The position numbers and the translations under genes were made by a program. This document shows positions 34,998-43,400 of a DNA stretch of 64,000 bases, in pieces; position 1 is the first letter of the stretch; each line of letters opens with the position of its first letter. The notes below the pieces were generated by a model. That model did not search any database. It was given only the letters and a program-made list of their open reading frames with translations, and was not told the origin of the DNA. Location: NCBI RefSeq assembly GCF_002549795.1, contig NZ_CP021435.1, positions 558,001 through 622,000 of the forward strand, read 5' to 3'. This stretch comes from Halomonas beimenensis. GTDB lineage: Bacteria; Pseudomonadota; Gammaproteobacteria; Pseudomonadales; Halomonadaceae.

Positions 34998-36014
34998 ATG
35001 CATAACACAGCCGCCATCGTCTTTCGGGACGGCATCACGCGCTTCGTCAAGGTCGACAGGAACGAGCTGCTGATGGACGCCGCCCAGCGTCACGGGGTCA
35101 ACCTGCCGGTGGACTGTCGGGAAGGGGTCTGCGGGACCTGCCGCTGCCTGCGCGAGGCCGGCGAGGTCGACGTCGAGTACATCGACGAGGAGGCGCTGAC
35201 CGAGGAGGAGATCGCCGAGGGCCACGTGCTGGCCTGCCAGACCCGGCTGCTCTCCCACCACGGCTCCTTCTACTTCGACGTGGACTCCGGCGTGTGCAGC
35301 GTGGCCACCGAGGTCCACGACGGCACCGTCAGCGAGGTGAAGCAGGTCTCCGATGCGGCCGCCATTCTGGAGATCGCCCTGGACGACCCCGCCCAGGCGC
35401 TGCAGTACCTGCCCGGCCAGTATGCGCGCCTCGAGGTGCCGGGCTCCGACGAATGGCGGGCCTACTCCTTCGCCACCTCCACGGTGAAGGACGGCAAGCT
35501 GCGTTTCCTGATTCGCCTGCTGCCCAGCGGAGTGATGAGCGACTACCTGCGCGATCGCGCCAAGCCGGGCGATGCCATCTCCCTGGAAGCCCCGCTGGGG
35601 GCCTTCTACCTCCGCGAGGTGGAGCGTCCCCTGCTGATGGTCGCCGGCGGCACCGGGCTCTCGGCCTTCCTCGGCATGCTGGAGCGCATCGAGGAGAACG
35701 GCGATGGCGACCGGCCGATCCGGCTCTGCTACGGCGTGACCCAGGAAGCCGATCTCAGCGAGCTCGATCGCCTGGATCGCTTCACCGAGGTGCTGCCCGA
35801 CTTCGCCTTCGAGACCATCGTGATGAATCCTTCCGAGGCCTGGCAGGGCAGGAAGGGCGTGGTCTGCGACCTGTTCGACCTGGACTTCCTGGCCCAGCCC
35901 TTCGACGCCTACCTGTGCGGGCCGCCGCCGATGATCGAGGCCTCGAAGCAGTGGCTCGAGGAACGCGAGGTCGGCGAGCACCGGGTGTTCTTCGAGAAGT
36001 TCGTCTCGAGCTGA
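34998..36014 (+). CDS. antC: Anthranilate dioxygenase NADH reductase component
   Basis: Electron-transfer reductase of 338 residues with a plant-type 2Fe-2S ferredoxin domain (ligands C40, C45, C48, C80), then an FAD domain (RAYSFATST, about residue 155) and an NADH domain (GGTGLSAFLGMLE, then YLCGPPPM). It passes electrons from NADH to AntA. Length and layout are those of the BenC/AntC family. A gap of about 95 bases with no strong terminator leads to catB. Confidence 0.92.
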   Translation: MHNTAAIVFRDGITRFVKVDRNELLMDAAQRHGVNLPVDCREGVCGTCRCLREAGEVDVEYIDEEALTEEEIAEGHVLACQTRLLSHHGSFYFDVDSGVCSVATEVHDGTVSEVKQVSDAAAILEIALDDPAQALQYLPGQYARLEVPGSDEWRAYSFATSTVKDGKLRFLIRLLPSGVMSDYLRDRAKPGDAISLEAPLGAFYLREVERPLLMVAGGTGLSAFLGMLERIEENGDGDRPIRLCYGVTQEADLSELDRLDRFTEVLPDFAFETIVMNPSEAWQGRKGVVCDLFDLDFLAQPFDAYLCGPPPMIEASKQWLEEREVGEHRVFFEKFVSS

Positions 36015-36108
36015 TCGCCCTACGGCCGGCGGACGGCGCGCCGCCGGCCGGATCCTCCACGACCCGCTCCCCGAGCGGAGCCCCGAGACGAGCCACATGG
36101 AGCTCCCC

Positions 36109-37233
36109 ATGTCCGACATCCTGATCCAAGACGTCGAGACGCTGCTGGTCGACCTGCCGGCCATCCGTCCGCACAAGCTGTCGATGACCACCATGGCCTG
36201 CCAGACGATGGTCATCATCCGCCTGCGGTTGTCCGACGGCACCGAGGGCCTGGGCGAGGCCACCACCATCGGTGGCCTGAGCTACGGCCCGGAGAGCCCC
36301 GAGGGCATCAAGCAGACCATCGACGGCTACCTGGCGCCGCTGCTGATCGGCCAGCCGTCCCACAACCTCAACGCCCTGCGGGCACGCCTGAACCGCCATG
36401 CCCGCGGCAACAGCTTCGCCAAGTCCGGCCTCGAGACCGCCCTGCTCGACGCCGAGGGCAAGCGCCGCGGCCTGTCGGTGGCGGCACTGCTGGGCGGGGC
36501 CCGGTGCGATCACCTGCCGGTGCTCTGGACCCTGGCCTCCGGCGATACCCAGAAGGACATCGACGAGGCCTTCCAGCGCCTCGAGGAGCGCCGTCACTGC
36601 GACTTCAAGTTGAAGATCGGTGCCAACCCGGTGGACCAGGACGTGCGTCACGTCGGTGCCATCAAGGCGGCGCTGGGGGATCGGGCGAGCGTGCGGGTCG
36701 ACGTCAACCAGGCCTGGGACGAGGCCACCGCGGCCCGCGGCATCGACGCCCTCGAGGCCGCCGGCATCGACCTCATCGAGCAGCCGATCCCGGCCCGGGA
36801 GTTCGCCGGCCTGGCGCGGCTGGCAAGCCGCTTCGTGGTGCCGATGCTGGCCGACGAGGCGGTCCACGACGCCCGCGACGGCTTCACCCTGGCCGCCTGC
36901 GGCTTCGGCGATGCCTTCGCCCTGAAGATCGCCAAGGCCGGCGGGCCGCGCAGCGTCCTGGAGCTGGCCCATGTGGCCCAGGCCGCCGGCATCAGCCTCT
37001 ACGGCGGCACCATGCTGGAGGGCACCATCGGCACCGCGGCCTCCCTGCATGCCTGGTCGACCCTCGGCGAGCTGACCTGGGGCACTGAGATGTTCGGCCC
37101 GCTGCTGCTCAAGGACGACATCGTCGCCGAGCCGCTGAACTACCACGAGTTCGGCGTCGACCTGCCGGCCGGTCCCGGGCTCGGCATCCGCCTCGACGAG
37201 GACAAGCTCAACCACTATCGGCGCCGCGACTGA
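36109..37233 (+). CDS. catB: Muconate cycloisomerase
   Basis: Converts cis,cis-muconate to muconolactone. Enolase superfamily, 374 residues. The acid/base lysine motif K167-L-K169 is in FKLKIG, followed by metal ligands in VDVNQAWDE, IEQPIP and LADEAVHD, and ALKIAKAGG. I chose ATG 36109, with GGAG 6 bases upstream; ATG 36097 is in frame. It probably shares the antABC message, with catC 28 bases on. The order antABC-catBC-catA in one direction puts the whole anthranilate-to-enol-lactone route together. Confidence 0.93.
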   Translation: MSDILIQDVETLLVDLPAIRPHKLSMTTMACQTMVIIRLRLSDGTEGLGEATTIGGLSYGPESPEGIKQTIDGYLAPLLIGQPSHNLNALRARLNRHARGNSFAKSGLETALLDAEGKRRGLSVAALLGGARCDHLPVLWTLASGDTQKDIDEAFQRLEERRHCDFKLKIGANPVDQDVRHVGAIKAALGDRASVRVDVNQAWDEATAARGIDALEAAGIDLIEQPIPAREFAGLARLASRFVVPMLADEAVHDARDGFTLAACGFGDAFALKIAKAGGPRSVLELAHVAQAAGISLYGGTMLEGTIGTAASLHAWSTLGELTWGTEMFGPLLLKDDIVAEPLNYHEFGVDLPAGPGLGIRLDEDKLNHYRRRD

Positions 37234-37261
37234 GCGCGCCCTGCATCCCAAGGAGACGCCC

Positions 37262-37552
37262 ATGCTCTTCCAGGTGGAAATGACCGTGAAGCTGCCGCCG
37301 GACATGCCGGCTGAGCAGGCCGCCGAGATCAAGGCCAAGGAAAAGGCCTACGCCCAGGAGCTGCAGCAGGCCGGCAAGTGGCGGCACCTGTGGCGGGTCG
37401 CCGGCAGCTACGCCAACGTCAGCATCTTCGACGTCGAGGACAACGCCGAACTGCAGGACCTGATCAGCAACCTGCCGCTGTTCCCCTACATGGAGATCCG
37501 CGTCAAGCCGCTGTGCCGTCACCCGTCCTCGATCCGCGAGGACGATTCCTGA
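37262..37552 (+). CDS. catC: Muconolactone delta-isomerase
   Basis: Small 96-residue isomerase that converts muconolactone to 3-oxoadipate enol-lactone, the substrate of PcaD. The family pattern is clear: MLFQVEMTVKLP at the start, WRHLWRVAGSYANVSIFDV centrally and LPLFPYMEIRVKPLCRHPSS at the end. Normal length, decamer-forming family. Follows catB after 28 bases with AAGGAGA upstream. Confidence 0.95.
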   Translation: MLFQVEMTVKLPPDMPAEQAAEIKAKEKAYAQELQQAGKWRHLWRVAGSYANVSIFDVEDNAELQDLISNLPLFPYMEIRVKPLCRHPSSIREDDS

Positions 37553-37596
37553 ATCACGGAGGACGCCGGCCGGCGTCGCCGGCCGTCGAACAGACG

Positions 37597-37604
37597 ACAA
37601 CAAC
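37597..37604 (+). promoter_or_regulatory. CA-rich tract in the catA leader
   Basis: ACAACAAC immediately precedes the GAGGA ribosome site of catA (start 37618). It fits the AANAANAA-type Hfq motif, and catabolic genes are classical targets in Pseudomonas. Confidence 0.45.
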
Positions 37605-37617
37605 CGAGGAAACGACC

Positions 37618-38592
37618 ATGACCGTGAAGATCTTCGAGACCCCCGAAGTGCAGGACTTCCTGAAGGCCGTCGCCGGCTTCGACCAGGACGGCGGCAGCGA
37701 ACGCGCCAAGCAGATCCTGCATCGCCTGCTGTCCGATCTCTACCGCCTGATCGACGACTACGACGTCACGCCCGAGGAGTTCTGGACCGCCGTCAGCCAG
37801 CTGAACGCCCTCGGCCAGGGCACCCAGTTCGGCCTGCTGGCCCCGGGGCTCGGCTTCGATCACTACCTGGACATGCGCATGGACGCCGCCGACGCCGAGG
37901 CCGGCCGTACCGGCGGCACCCCGCGCACCATCGAGGGCCCGCTCTACGTGGCCGGCGCCCCCGAGCTCCAGGGCTCCGGGCGCATGGACGACGGCAACGA
38001 CCCCGACGCCGAGGCGATGTGGCTGACCGGCCAGGTGCGCGACACCGACGGCCACCCGGTCGCCGGGGCCAAGGTCGAGGTGTGGCACGCCGACTCCAAG
38101 GGCGGCTACTCCTTCTTCGATCCCTCGCAGAGCGAGTACAACCTGCGTCGCACCATCATCACCGATGCCGAGGGCCGCTACGCGGTGCGCAGCATCATCC
38201 CCTCCGGCTACGGCTGCCCGCCGGACAGCCCGACCCAGCAGGTGCTCGACCTGCTCGGCCGCCACGGCCAGCGCCCGGCGCACATCCACTACTTCATCTC
38301 GGCCCCGGGTCACCAGCACCTGACCACCCAGATCAACCTGGCCGGCGATCCCTACACCTACGACGACTTCGCCTTCGCCACCCGCGAGGAGCTGGTGGTG
38401 CCGGGCCAGCGGATCGAGGACGCCGCCGAGGCCGAGAAGCGCGGCTTCGAGGGGCCCTTCACCGAGGTGGTGTTCGACATCGAGCTGTCGAAGACCGATG
38501 CCCCCGAGCTGCAGCATCGCCACAAGCGTCCGCGGGCCAAGGAAGACGAGCAGGACCAGGCCAGCCAGCAGGCCGCCGCGGCCAAGGTGTAA
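37618..38592 (+). CDS. catA: Catechol 1,2-dioxygenase
   Basis: Intradiol ring-cleaving enzyme, catechol to cis,cis-muconate. It has 324 residues with an N-terminal helical linker domain (1-105). All four iron ligands are visible: Y164, Y198 (SGYGCP), H222 and H224 (HIHYF). The C-terminal tail from about 295 is charged and Gln/Ala-rich, longer than usual, and probably disordered. It lies 65 bases after catC with its own CA tract and ribosome site. Confidence 0.95.
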   Translation: MTVKIFETPEVQDFLKAVAGFDQDGGSERAKQILHRLLSDLYRLIDDYDVTPEEFWTAVSQLNALGQGTQFGLLAPGLGFDHYLDMRMDAADAEAGRTGGTPRTIEGPLYVAGAPELQGSGRMDDGNDPDAEAMWLTGQVRDTDGHPVAGAKVEVWHADSKGGYSFFDPSQSEYNLRRTIITDAEGRYAVRSIIPSGYGCPPDSPTQQVLDLLGRHGQRPAHIHYFISAPGHQHLTTQINLAGDPYTYDDFAFATREELVVPGQRIEDAAEAEKRGFEGPFTEVVFDIELSKTDAPELQHRHKRPRAKEDEQDQASQQAAAAKV

Positions 38593-38645
38593 CGCTTCCC
38601 GTGTCGATAGCCGGCCCTCCGGGGCCGGTTACATCAGGCAGGACT

Positions 38646-38655
38646 ACAACAACAG
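38646..38655 (+). promoter_or_regulatory. CA-rich tract in the TRAP dctP leader
   Basis: ACAACAACAG abuts the GAGG ribosome site of the solute-binding-protein gene. It is the fifth clear example of this leader layout in the region. Confidence 0.42.
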
Positions 38656-38665
38656 AGGCACTCCG

Positions 38666-39649
38666 ATGAACAAGCTCAAGACCCTGATGACGGCCGCCGT
38701 GGCGGCTTCGCTCTCCGTCACCGCCTTCACCGCCCAGGCCCGGGACTTCCGGCTCGGCCTGATCACGCCCCAGTCGCATATCTGGACCCAGGAGGCCGAG
38801 GGCTTCGCCGAGACCCTGGCCGAGCGTTCCGGCGGGGAACACAGCGTCAGCACCTTCCCCGCCCAGCAGCTGGGTACCGAGGCACAGATGGTCCAGCAGC
38901 TCCAGGCGGGCTCCCTGGACATGGCCTTCCTGACCATCGCCGAGGTCTCCAACCGCATCCCGGACTTCGGCGCCCTCTACGCGCCCTTCCTGGTGGAGGA
39001 CATCGATCACGCCGCCGCCCTGCTGCGCTCCGATACCGCGGCGGACCTGCTGGAGATGATGCCGTCGCACACCGGCCTGGTGGGCGTGGGCTACGGCATG
39101 GCCGGCATGCGCCAGATCCTCAGCCGCGAGCCCATCGACTCCGCCGAGGACCTGAGCGGGCTCAAGGTGCGCATCACGCCCTTCGACCCGATCCGCGACT
39201 TCTATGCCGCCGCCGGCGCGGCCCCTACGCCGTTGCCGCTGCCCGCCGTCTATGATGCCCTGGCCAACGGCCAGGTCGACGCCATCGACATGGATTACGA
39301 TGCCATCCGCCTGCTCAAGTTCTACGAGCAGGCCGACAACCTGGTGATCTCCAACCACATGATCTTCCCCATGGTGGCGGTGATCTCCGGGCGCGTCTGG
39401 GCCCAGCTCGACGGCGAGGATCGCGAGATGATCCGCAGCGCCATGGCCGAGCACGCCGACAACGTCATGACCCGCTTCCAGGAGAACCACGAGGCCTGGG
39501 GCCAGGACCTGCGCAGCCAGGACATCACCGTCAACGAGGTCGGTCCCGACTTCTTCGACGACGCCATCGCCAAGTGGGAAGGCGTCTGGGCCCCCAAGGC
39601 CCCGTCGCTGGCCAAGCTGCGCGAGACGGCCGCCGAACTCGCCGAGTGA
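38666..39649 (+). CDS. TRAP transporter solute-binding protein (DctP family)
   Basis: Periplasmic binding protein, 327 residues, with a signal peptide cut near AQA (residue 24). The carboxylate-binding arginine lies in the conserved LKVRITPFDPIRDFY, followed by ALANGQVDAIDMDYDAI. It captures an organic acid for the DctQM-type permease encoded next. Its position straight after catA suggests an aromatic acid such as anthranilate or a ring-cleavage product, but the ligand cannot be read from sequence. Confidence 0.9.
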   Translation: MNKLKTLMTAAVAASLSVTAFTAQARDFRLGLITPQSHIWTQEAEGFAETLAERSGGEHSVSTFPAQQLGTEAQMVQQLQAGSLDMAFLTIAEVSNRIPDFGALYAPFLVEDIDHAAALLRSDTAADLLEMMPSHTGLVGVGYGMAGMRQILSREPIDSAEDLSGLKVRITPFDPIRDFYAAAGAAPTPLPLPAVYDALANGQVDAIDMDYDAIRLLKFYEQADNLVISNHMIFPMVAVISGRVWAQLDGEDREMIRSAMAEHADNVMTRFQENHEAWGQDLRSQDITVNEVGPDFFDDAIAKWEGVWAPKAPSLAKLRETAAELAE

Positions 39650-39706
39650 TCCCCGCCCGATCCTGTCACCGCCCCGGCCCTGCGCCGGGGCTCCCCGGAG
39701 GCTGCC

Positions 39707-40255
39707 ATGCTCAAACGACTCTCGTCCGGCATCGCCCGCTGTGAGGGGGCCATCGCGGCGGCGCTGGCGGCGGTGATCAGCCTGCTGATCCTGCTCAACA
39801 TCGCCACTCGCGCGCTGGGCCATGCCCTCTACTGGACCGACGAACTGGCCATCCACGCCATGATCTGGATGACCTTCTTCACCACCTCGGCGGTGCTCAA
39901 GCGTCGCGAGGGCGTCGCCGTGACGCTGCTGGTCGATGCCCTGCCGAACGGCATGCGGCAGGGGCTGCACCTCTTCGTCGACGCCATGGTGCTGTTCTTC
40001 GCGCTCTTCCTGGCCGTGCTGTGCTGGCGCTGGTACGACCCGGCGACCCTCTGGGCCACCGGCTTCGACATCCAGGCCTTCCAGGGGGAGACCTTCAACT
40101 TCATGTATTCCGAAACCTCGCGCACGCTGGGCATTCCCAAGTTCTGGGTCTGGCTGTGCCTGCCCATCTTCTCCGTCTCGCTGAGCCTGCATGCCGTGGT
40201 CAACCTGATCGACGGCCTGAAGGGCCTGGCGGGCGCGGAAAGGAGGCTCGCATGA
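39707..40255 (+). CDS. TRAP transporter small permease (DctQ family)
   Basis: A 182-residue membrane protein with four hydrophobic segments (about 18-37, 48-70, 86-108 and 135-160) and the typical WTDELAIHAMIWMTFF. It partners the large permease. A GC hairpin around 39671-39691 lies between it and dctP and may set their relative levels. Its stop overlaps the dctM start (ATGA). Confidence 0.9.
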   Translation: MLKRLSSGIARCEGAIAAALAAVISLLILLNIATRALGHALYWTDELAIHAMIWMTFFTTSAVLKRREGVAVTLLVDALPNGMRQGLHLFVDAMVLFFALFLAVLCWRWYDPATLWATGFDIQAFQGETFNFMYSETSRTLGIPKFWVWLCLPIFSVSLSLHAVVNLIDGLKGLAGAERRLA

Positions 40256-41514
40256 CTCTCGTCGTCTTCGCCGTGCTGCTGCTGGGCGCGGTGCCCATCG
40301 CCCTGGTGCTGGCGCTCACCGCCGCCTGGTACATCGCCGATTCGGGCAACACCCTGCTGTTCGCGTCCTATCCCCAGCAGTTGTATGGCGCGATGGAAAA
40401 TTACGGGTTACTTGCTATCCCGCTGTTCATGCTCGCCGGCGAGCTGATGAACGAGGGCGGGCTGACCCGGCGGCTGATCGACCTGGCGCGGATCCTGGTC
40501 GGCGGCTTCCGTGGCGGCCTGGTCTACATCAACCTCGTCGCCAACATGATGATGGCCGCCATCGTCGGCTCGGCGGCCTCGCAGATCGCCATCATGTCCC
40601 GGGCCATGGTCCCGGCCATGGAGGCCGACGGCTACGACAAGCCCTATGCCGCGGCCATCACCGCCGCCGGCGGGCTGCTGTCGCCGATCATTCCGCCGTC
40701 GATGCTGTTCGTGCTCTACGGGGTGATGGCCCAGGTGCCGATCGCCGACATGTTCATCGCCGGCATCATCCCGGGGCTGCTGATGGGCGGGCTCTTCTTC
40801 CTGGCCATCGCCGCGGTGGGCCTGGTGCAGCAGTATCCCCAGGGCCAGTGGCCGAGCCGCGCGCAGGCCAGGCGCTTCCTGCTGATGGGCCTGCCGGCCA
40901 TGACCATCCCGCTGATCATCATCGGCGGCATCCTGGCCGGGCTGGCCACGCCCACCGAATCCGCGGCCCTGGCCTCGCTGGCGGCGCTGCTGATCGGCCG
41001 CTTCGTCTACCGCGACCTGACCTTCGCCAAGCTGCCGGAGATCCTGCGGCGCACCGCCTTCAACGCCGGCCTGGTGATCATGCTGATCGCCGCCGCCGGG
41101 GTGTTCGGCTGGGTAATCGTCTACGAGCAGCTGCCGCAGATGGCCGCCGCCTGGATCGCCGGGCTGACCGAGGATCCCTTCGCCTTCCTGATGCTGGTGG
41201 TGGGCATCCTGCTGCTGGTGGGGATGATCGTCGACGGGATCGCCGCGCTGATCCTGGTGGTGCCGATCCTGCTGCCGATCGCCCAGACCCAGTTCGACAT
41301 CACCGCCTACCAGTTCGGGGTGGTGGTGTGCCTGACGCTGGTGCTGGGGCTGCTGACGCCGCCGGTGGGGGCGGGGCTGTTCATCGGCTCGTCGATGACC
41401 GGGGTGCCGCCGCTGAAGATCTTCCGTGCGTTGTGGCCCTTCCTGCTGATGAGCCTGCTGGCGCTGGTGCTGCTGGCCTGGCAGCCCTGGTTGACCCTGG
41501 CGCTGGTCGGATGA
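40252..41514 (+). CDS. TRAP transporter large permease (DctM family)
   Basis: A 420-residue, about 12-helix permease that drives uptake with the sodium gradient. Family signatures include IPLFMLAGELMNEGG, NMMMAAIVGSAASQIA, ITAAGGLLSPIIPPS and TPPVGAGLFIGSSM. Full length. Starts with a 4-base overlap to dctQ behind GGAGG. The next gene begins 26 bases downstream and is probably co-transcribed. Confidence 0.93.
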   Translation: MTLVVFAVLLLGAVPIALVLALTAAWYIADSGNTLLFASYPQQLYGAMENYGLLAIPLFMLAGELMNEGGLTRRLIDLARILVGGFRGGLVYINLVANMMMAAIVGSAASQIAIMSRAMVPAMEADGYDKPYAAAITAAGGLLSPIIPPSMLFVLYGVMAQVPIADMFIAGIIPGLLMGGLFFLAIAAVGLVQQYPQGQWPSRAQARRFLLMGLPAMTIPLIIIGGILAGLATPTESAALASLAALLIGRFVYRDLTFAKLPEILRRTAFNAGLVIMLIAAAGVFGWVIVYEQLPQMAAAWIAGLTEDPFAFLMLVVGILLLVGMIVDGIAALILVVPILLPIAQTQFDITAYQFGVVVCLTLVLGLLTPPVGAGLFIGSSMTGVPPLKIFRALWPFLLMSLLALVLLAWQPWLTLALVG

Positions 41515-41540
41515 TCACTCGAGGCGAAGGAGGTGAACGC

Positions 41541-42710
41541 ATGGCGAGGACGATCCTGCGGGCCGAGGCGCCCTTGCCGGAGGACACGGCCGGGGCCCGG
41601 GAGGCCGCCTACCGGGAGGCGCTGGTGGCGCTGCTGGGCCGCCTCAAGGAGGCCGGACGCTCCCCGGCGGGGCTGGAGGCGCTGACGGTGCGCTCGCCGG
41701 GCGGCCGACTGAATCCCCACGCCTGGGCCTGCGACCGCCTATGGCGGGAGGTCTTCGGGGGCTTCAAGCCGGCCGGCTTTGCCGTCGAGGCGACCGAGGG
41801 GGCGCGCATCGCCCTGGTGGCGACCCTGGGCGAACCGTCGGCCTCGGCGTCGGACGCGCCGGTGGTCTGGCACGGCCTGACCGCCTCCCAGGTCAATGCG
41901 GCCTACAGCGCCCGGGCGGCGGTGCCCGATCACCTCGAGATCTTCCGGCGCTGGCGGGAGGAGGGCGAGCGGTTCCTGGCCTCGCGCGAGGTGAAGCGCG
42001 ACCTGGCCTATGGCGAGGCGCCGGCGCAGTGTTTCGACTTCTTCCCCGCGTCGCGACCGAACGCCCCGCTGCTGGTGTTCATCCACGGCGGCTACTGGCA
42101 GGCCATGGACAAGGCCGAGCATGGCCAGTTGCTGGCTGGCCATCTGGAGGCGGGCTGGGCGGTGGCCGTGCTCAACTACCGGCTCTGCCCCGAGGCCACC
42201 ATCGCCGACCAGGTCGAGGACGTGCGCGAGGCCCTGCGCCAGCTCTGGCATCGGGCCGAGCCGTACGGCATCGATCGGCAGCGCATCCAGGTCAGCGGCC
42301 ACAGCGCCGGCGGCCACCTGGGGGCCTGCCTGGTCAGCACCGACTGGCCGGCCCTGGACCCGGCCATGCCCCCCGATCCCATCCGTTCCGCGCTGCTGGT
42401 CAGCGGGCTGTTCGATCTGGAGCCGATGCGCCACATGAGCTTCGGTCCTCTGCTCGGCCTGCCCGACGCCGAGACGGCCCGGGCGCTGAGCCCGATGTTC
42501 GCCACCCCCAACCCCGGCCTGCGCCTGCACCTGGCGGTGGGGGAGCGGGAAAGCGAGGCGTTTCACTGGCAGTCCCGGGAGCTGGCCCGCCGCTGGGGCG
42601 CCCGTCTCGAGGGTATCGAGGTCTCGAGCGTGCCCGGAACCCATCACTTCTCGGTCATGGAGCGTCTCGCCAAGGGGGGCCTGCTCGGGGCGTCGCTGAG
42701 TCTGATGTGA
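41541..42710 (+). CDS. RidA-like domain fused to a kynurenine-formamidase-type alpha/beta hydrolase
   Basis: A 389-residue protein in two parts. Residues about 15-105 resemble the RidA/YjgF fold (helix AREAAYREALVALLGRLKEA, then FKPAGFAVEA), but the substrate-binding Arg usual after Pro-Ala is Gly here. Residues about 130-389 are an arylformamidase-like hydrolase with HGGYW from H182, nucleophile S255 in GHSAGGH and a C-terminal His in GTHHFSV. Family members hydrolyse N-formylkynurenine and similar amides. ATG 41541 has a strong GGAGGTGA; an upstream ATG at 41511 overlaps dctM. Operonic with the TRAP genes, it may process the imported compound. Substrate unknown. Confidence 0.7.
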   Translation: MARTILRAEAPLPEDTAGAREAAYREALVALLGRLKEAGRSPAGLEALTVRSPGGRLNPHAWACDRLWREVFGGFKPAGFAVEATEGARIALVATLGEPSASASDAPVVWHGLTASQVNAAYSARAAVPDHLEIFRRWREEGERFLASREVKRDLAYGEAPAQCFDFFPASRPNAPLLVFIHGGYWQAMDKAEHGQLLAGHLEAGWAVAVLNYRLCPEATIADQVEDVREALRQLWHRAEPYGIDRQRIQVSGHSAGGHLGACLVSTDWPALDPAMPPDPIRSALLVSGLFDLEPMRHMSFGPLLGLPDAETARALSPMFATPNPGLRLHLAVGERESEAFHWQSRELARRWGARLEGIEVSSVPGTHHFSVMERLAKGGLLGASLSLM

Positions 42711-42794
42711 CCCCTGACGGCGCTGCAATGACTCGCCATGGTGTTAGGCTCAGGGGAAGAAGGCTTCGAGCCCGTGCCGGGAGGAGGGTGACGC

Positions 42795-43169
42795 ATGACC
42801 CTGGTCGATCGACTGGCGGAAGCCCAGATCCGGCAGGCGCTGGAACGCGGCGAGCTGGACCGCCTGCCGGGGCGTGGCCGGCCGCTGGAGCTGGATGACG
42901 ACAGCCTGGTGCCGGAGGCGCTGCGGGCCGGCTATCGGCTGCTGAAGAACGCCGGCTTCCTGCCGCCGGAGCTGGAGCTGGTGCGCGAGATCCGCGAGGT
43001 GGAGAGCCTGATCGCGCGACTGGATCATGGCGAGGAGCGCAAGCGGGCCTGCGCCCGGCTCAACCTCCTGCGCAGTCGGCTGCAGTCCCGCGGACGGGAA
43101 CCGAGCCTGCTGCTGGAACGGGGCGACTACCGGGACAGGGTGATCCGGCGCCTGGACGGCGAGGACTGA
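42795..43169 (+). CDS. DUF1992 (DnaJ-homologue subfamily C28-like) protein
   Basis: A 124-residue cytosolic protein of the DUF1992/YhdN family, known by LPGRGRPLELDDD followed by VPEALRAGYRLLKNAGFLPPE. The rest is charged helix. Function is not established. Conserved as a single small gene in many gammaproteobacteria, so likely housekeeping and unrelated to the catabolic genes. GGAGG precedes the ATG. Confidence 0.88.
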   Translation: MTLVDRLAEAQIRQALERGELDRLPGRGRPLELDDDSLVPEALRAGYRLLKNAGFLPPELELVREIREVESLIARLDHGEERKRACARLNLLRSRLQSRGREPSLLLERGDYRDRVIRRLDGED

Positions 43170-43210
43170 CGCGCGACCATTCTCCCGCCAATCGCCATCG
43201 CACCAGACGC

Positions 43211-43360
43211 GTAGGGGGGATAAGCGTCAGCGCATCCACCAATACCGTCGCCAAGCCCTCCAATGTCGGCACCGCCTCATCGCGGGTGCGCTCGCGGGCT
43301 CGTTTACCCGCCATACGGCGACCTTCGTGGCCGTCGTAGATAAGCGCTAGCGCATTCATC
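43211..43360. repeat. REP-like pair flanking about 95 bp
   Basis: The first copy, 43211-43240, is the exact reverse complement of 22769-22798. A second degenerate copy (GATAAGCGCTAGCGCATTCA) is at 43339-43358 in the same orientation. The DNA between them is translated on the minus strand in a short open frame (to 43359), but that frame begins and ends in the repeats and is not called a gene. Confidence 0.7.
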
Positions 43361-43400
43361 AGGATCCCGCGGCTCGGGACTCTGCCCTTCTGCAGCGAAC

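Noticed and set aside
33103..36014. Benzoate 1,2-dioxygenase (benABC)
   Set aside because: The alpha subunit has CPFHAW and an AntA-type N-terminus, no benD follows, and indole and kynurenine genes that make anthranilate are nearby; anthranilate dioxygenase fits better.
43188..43359. Small minus-strand protein beginning MNALALIYDGHEG
   Set aside because: Both ends lie inside REP-like repeats and no ribosome site precedes it; it is better explained as translated repeat DNA.
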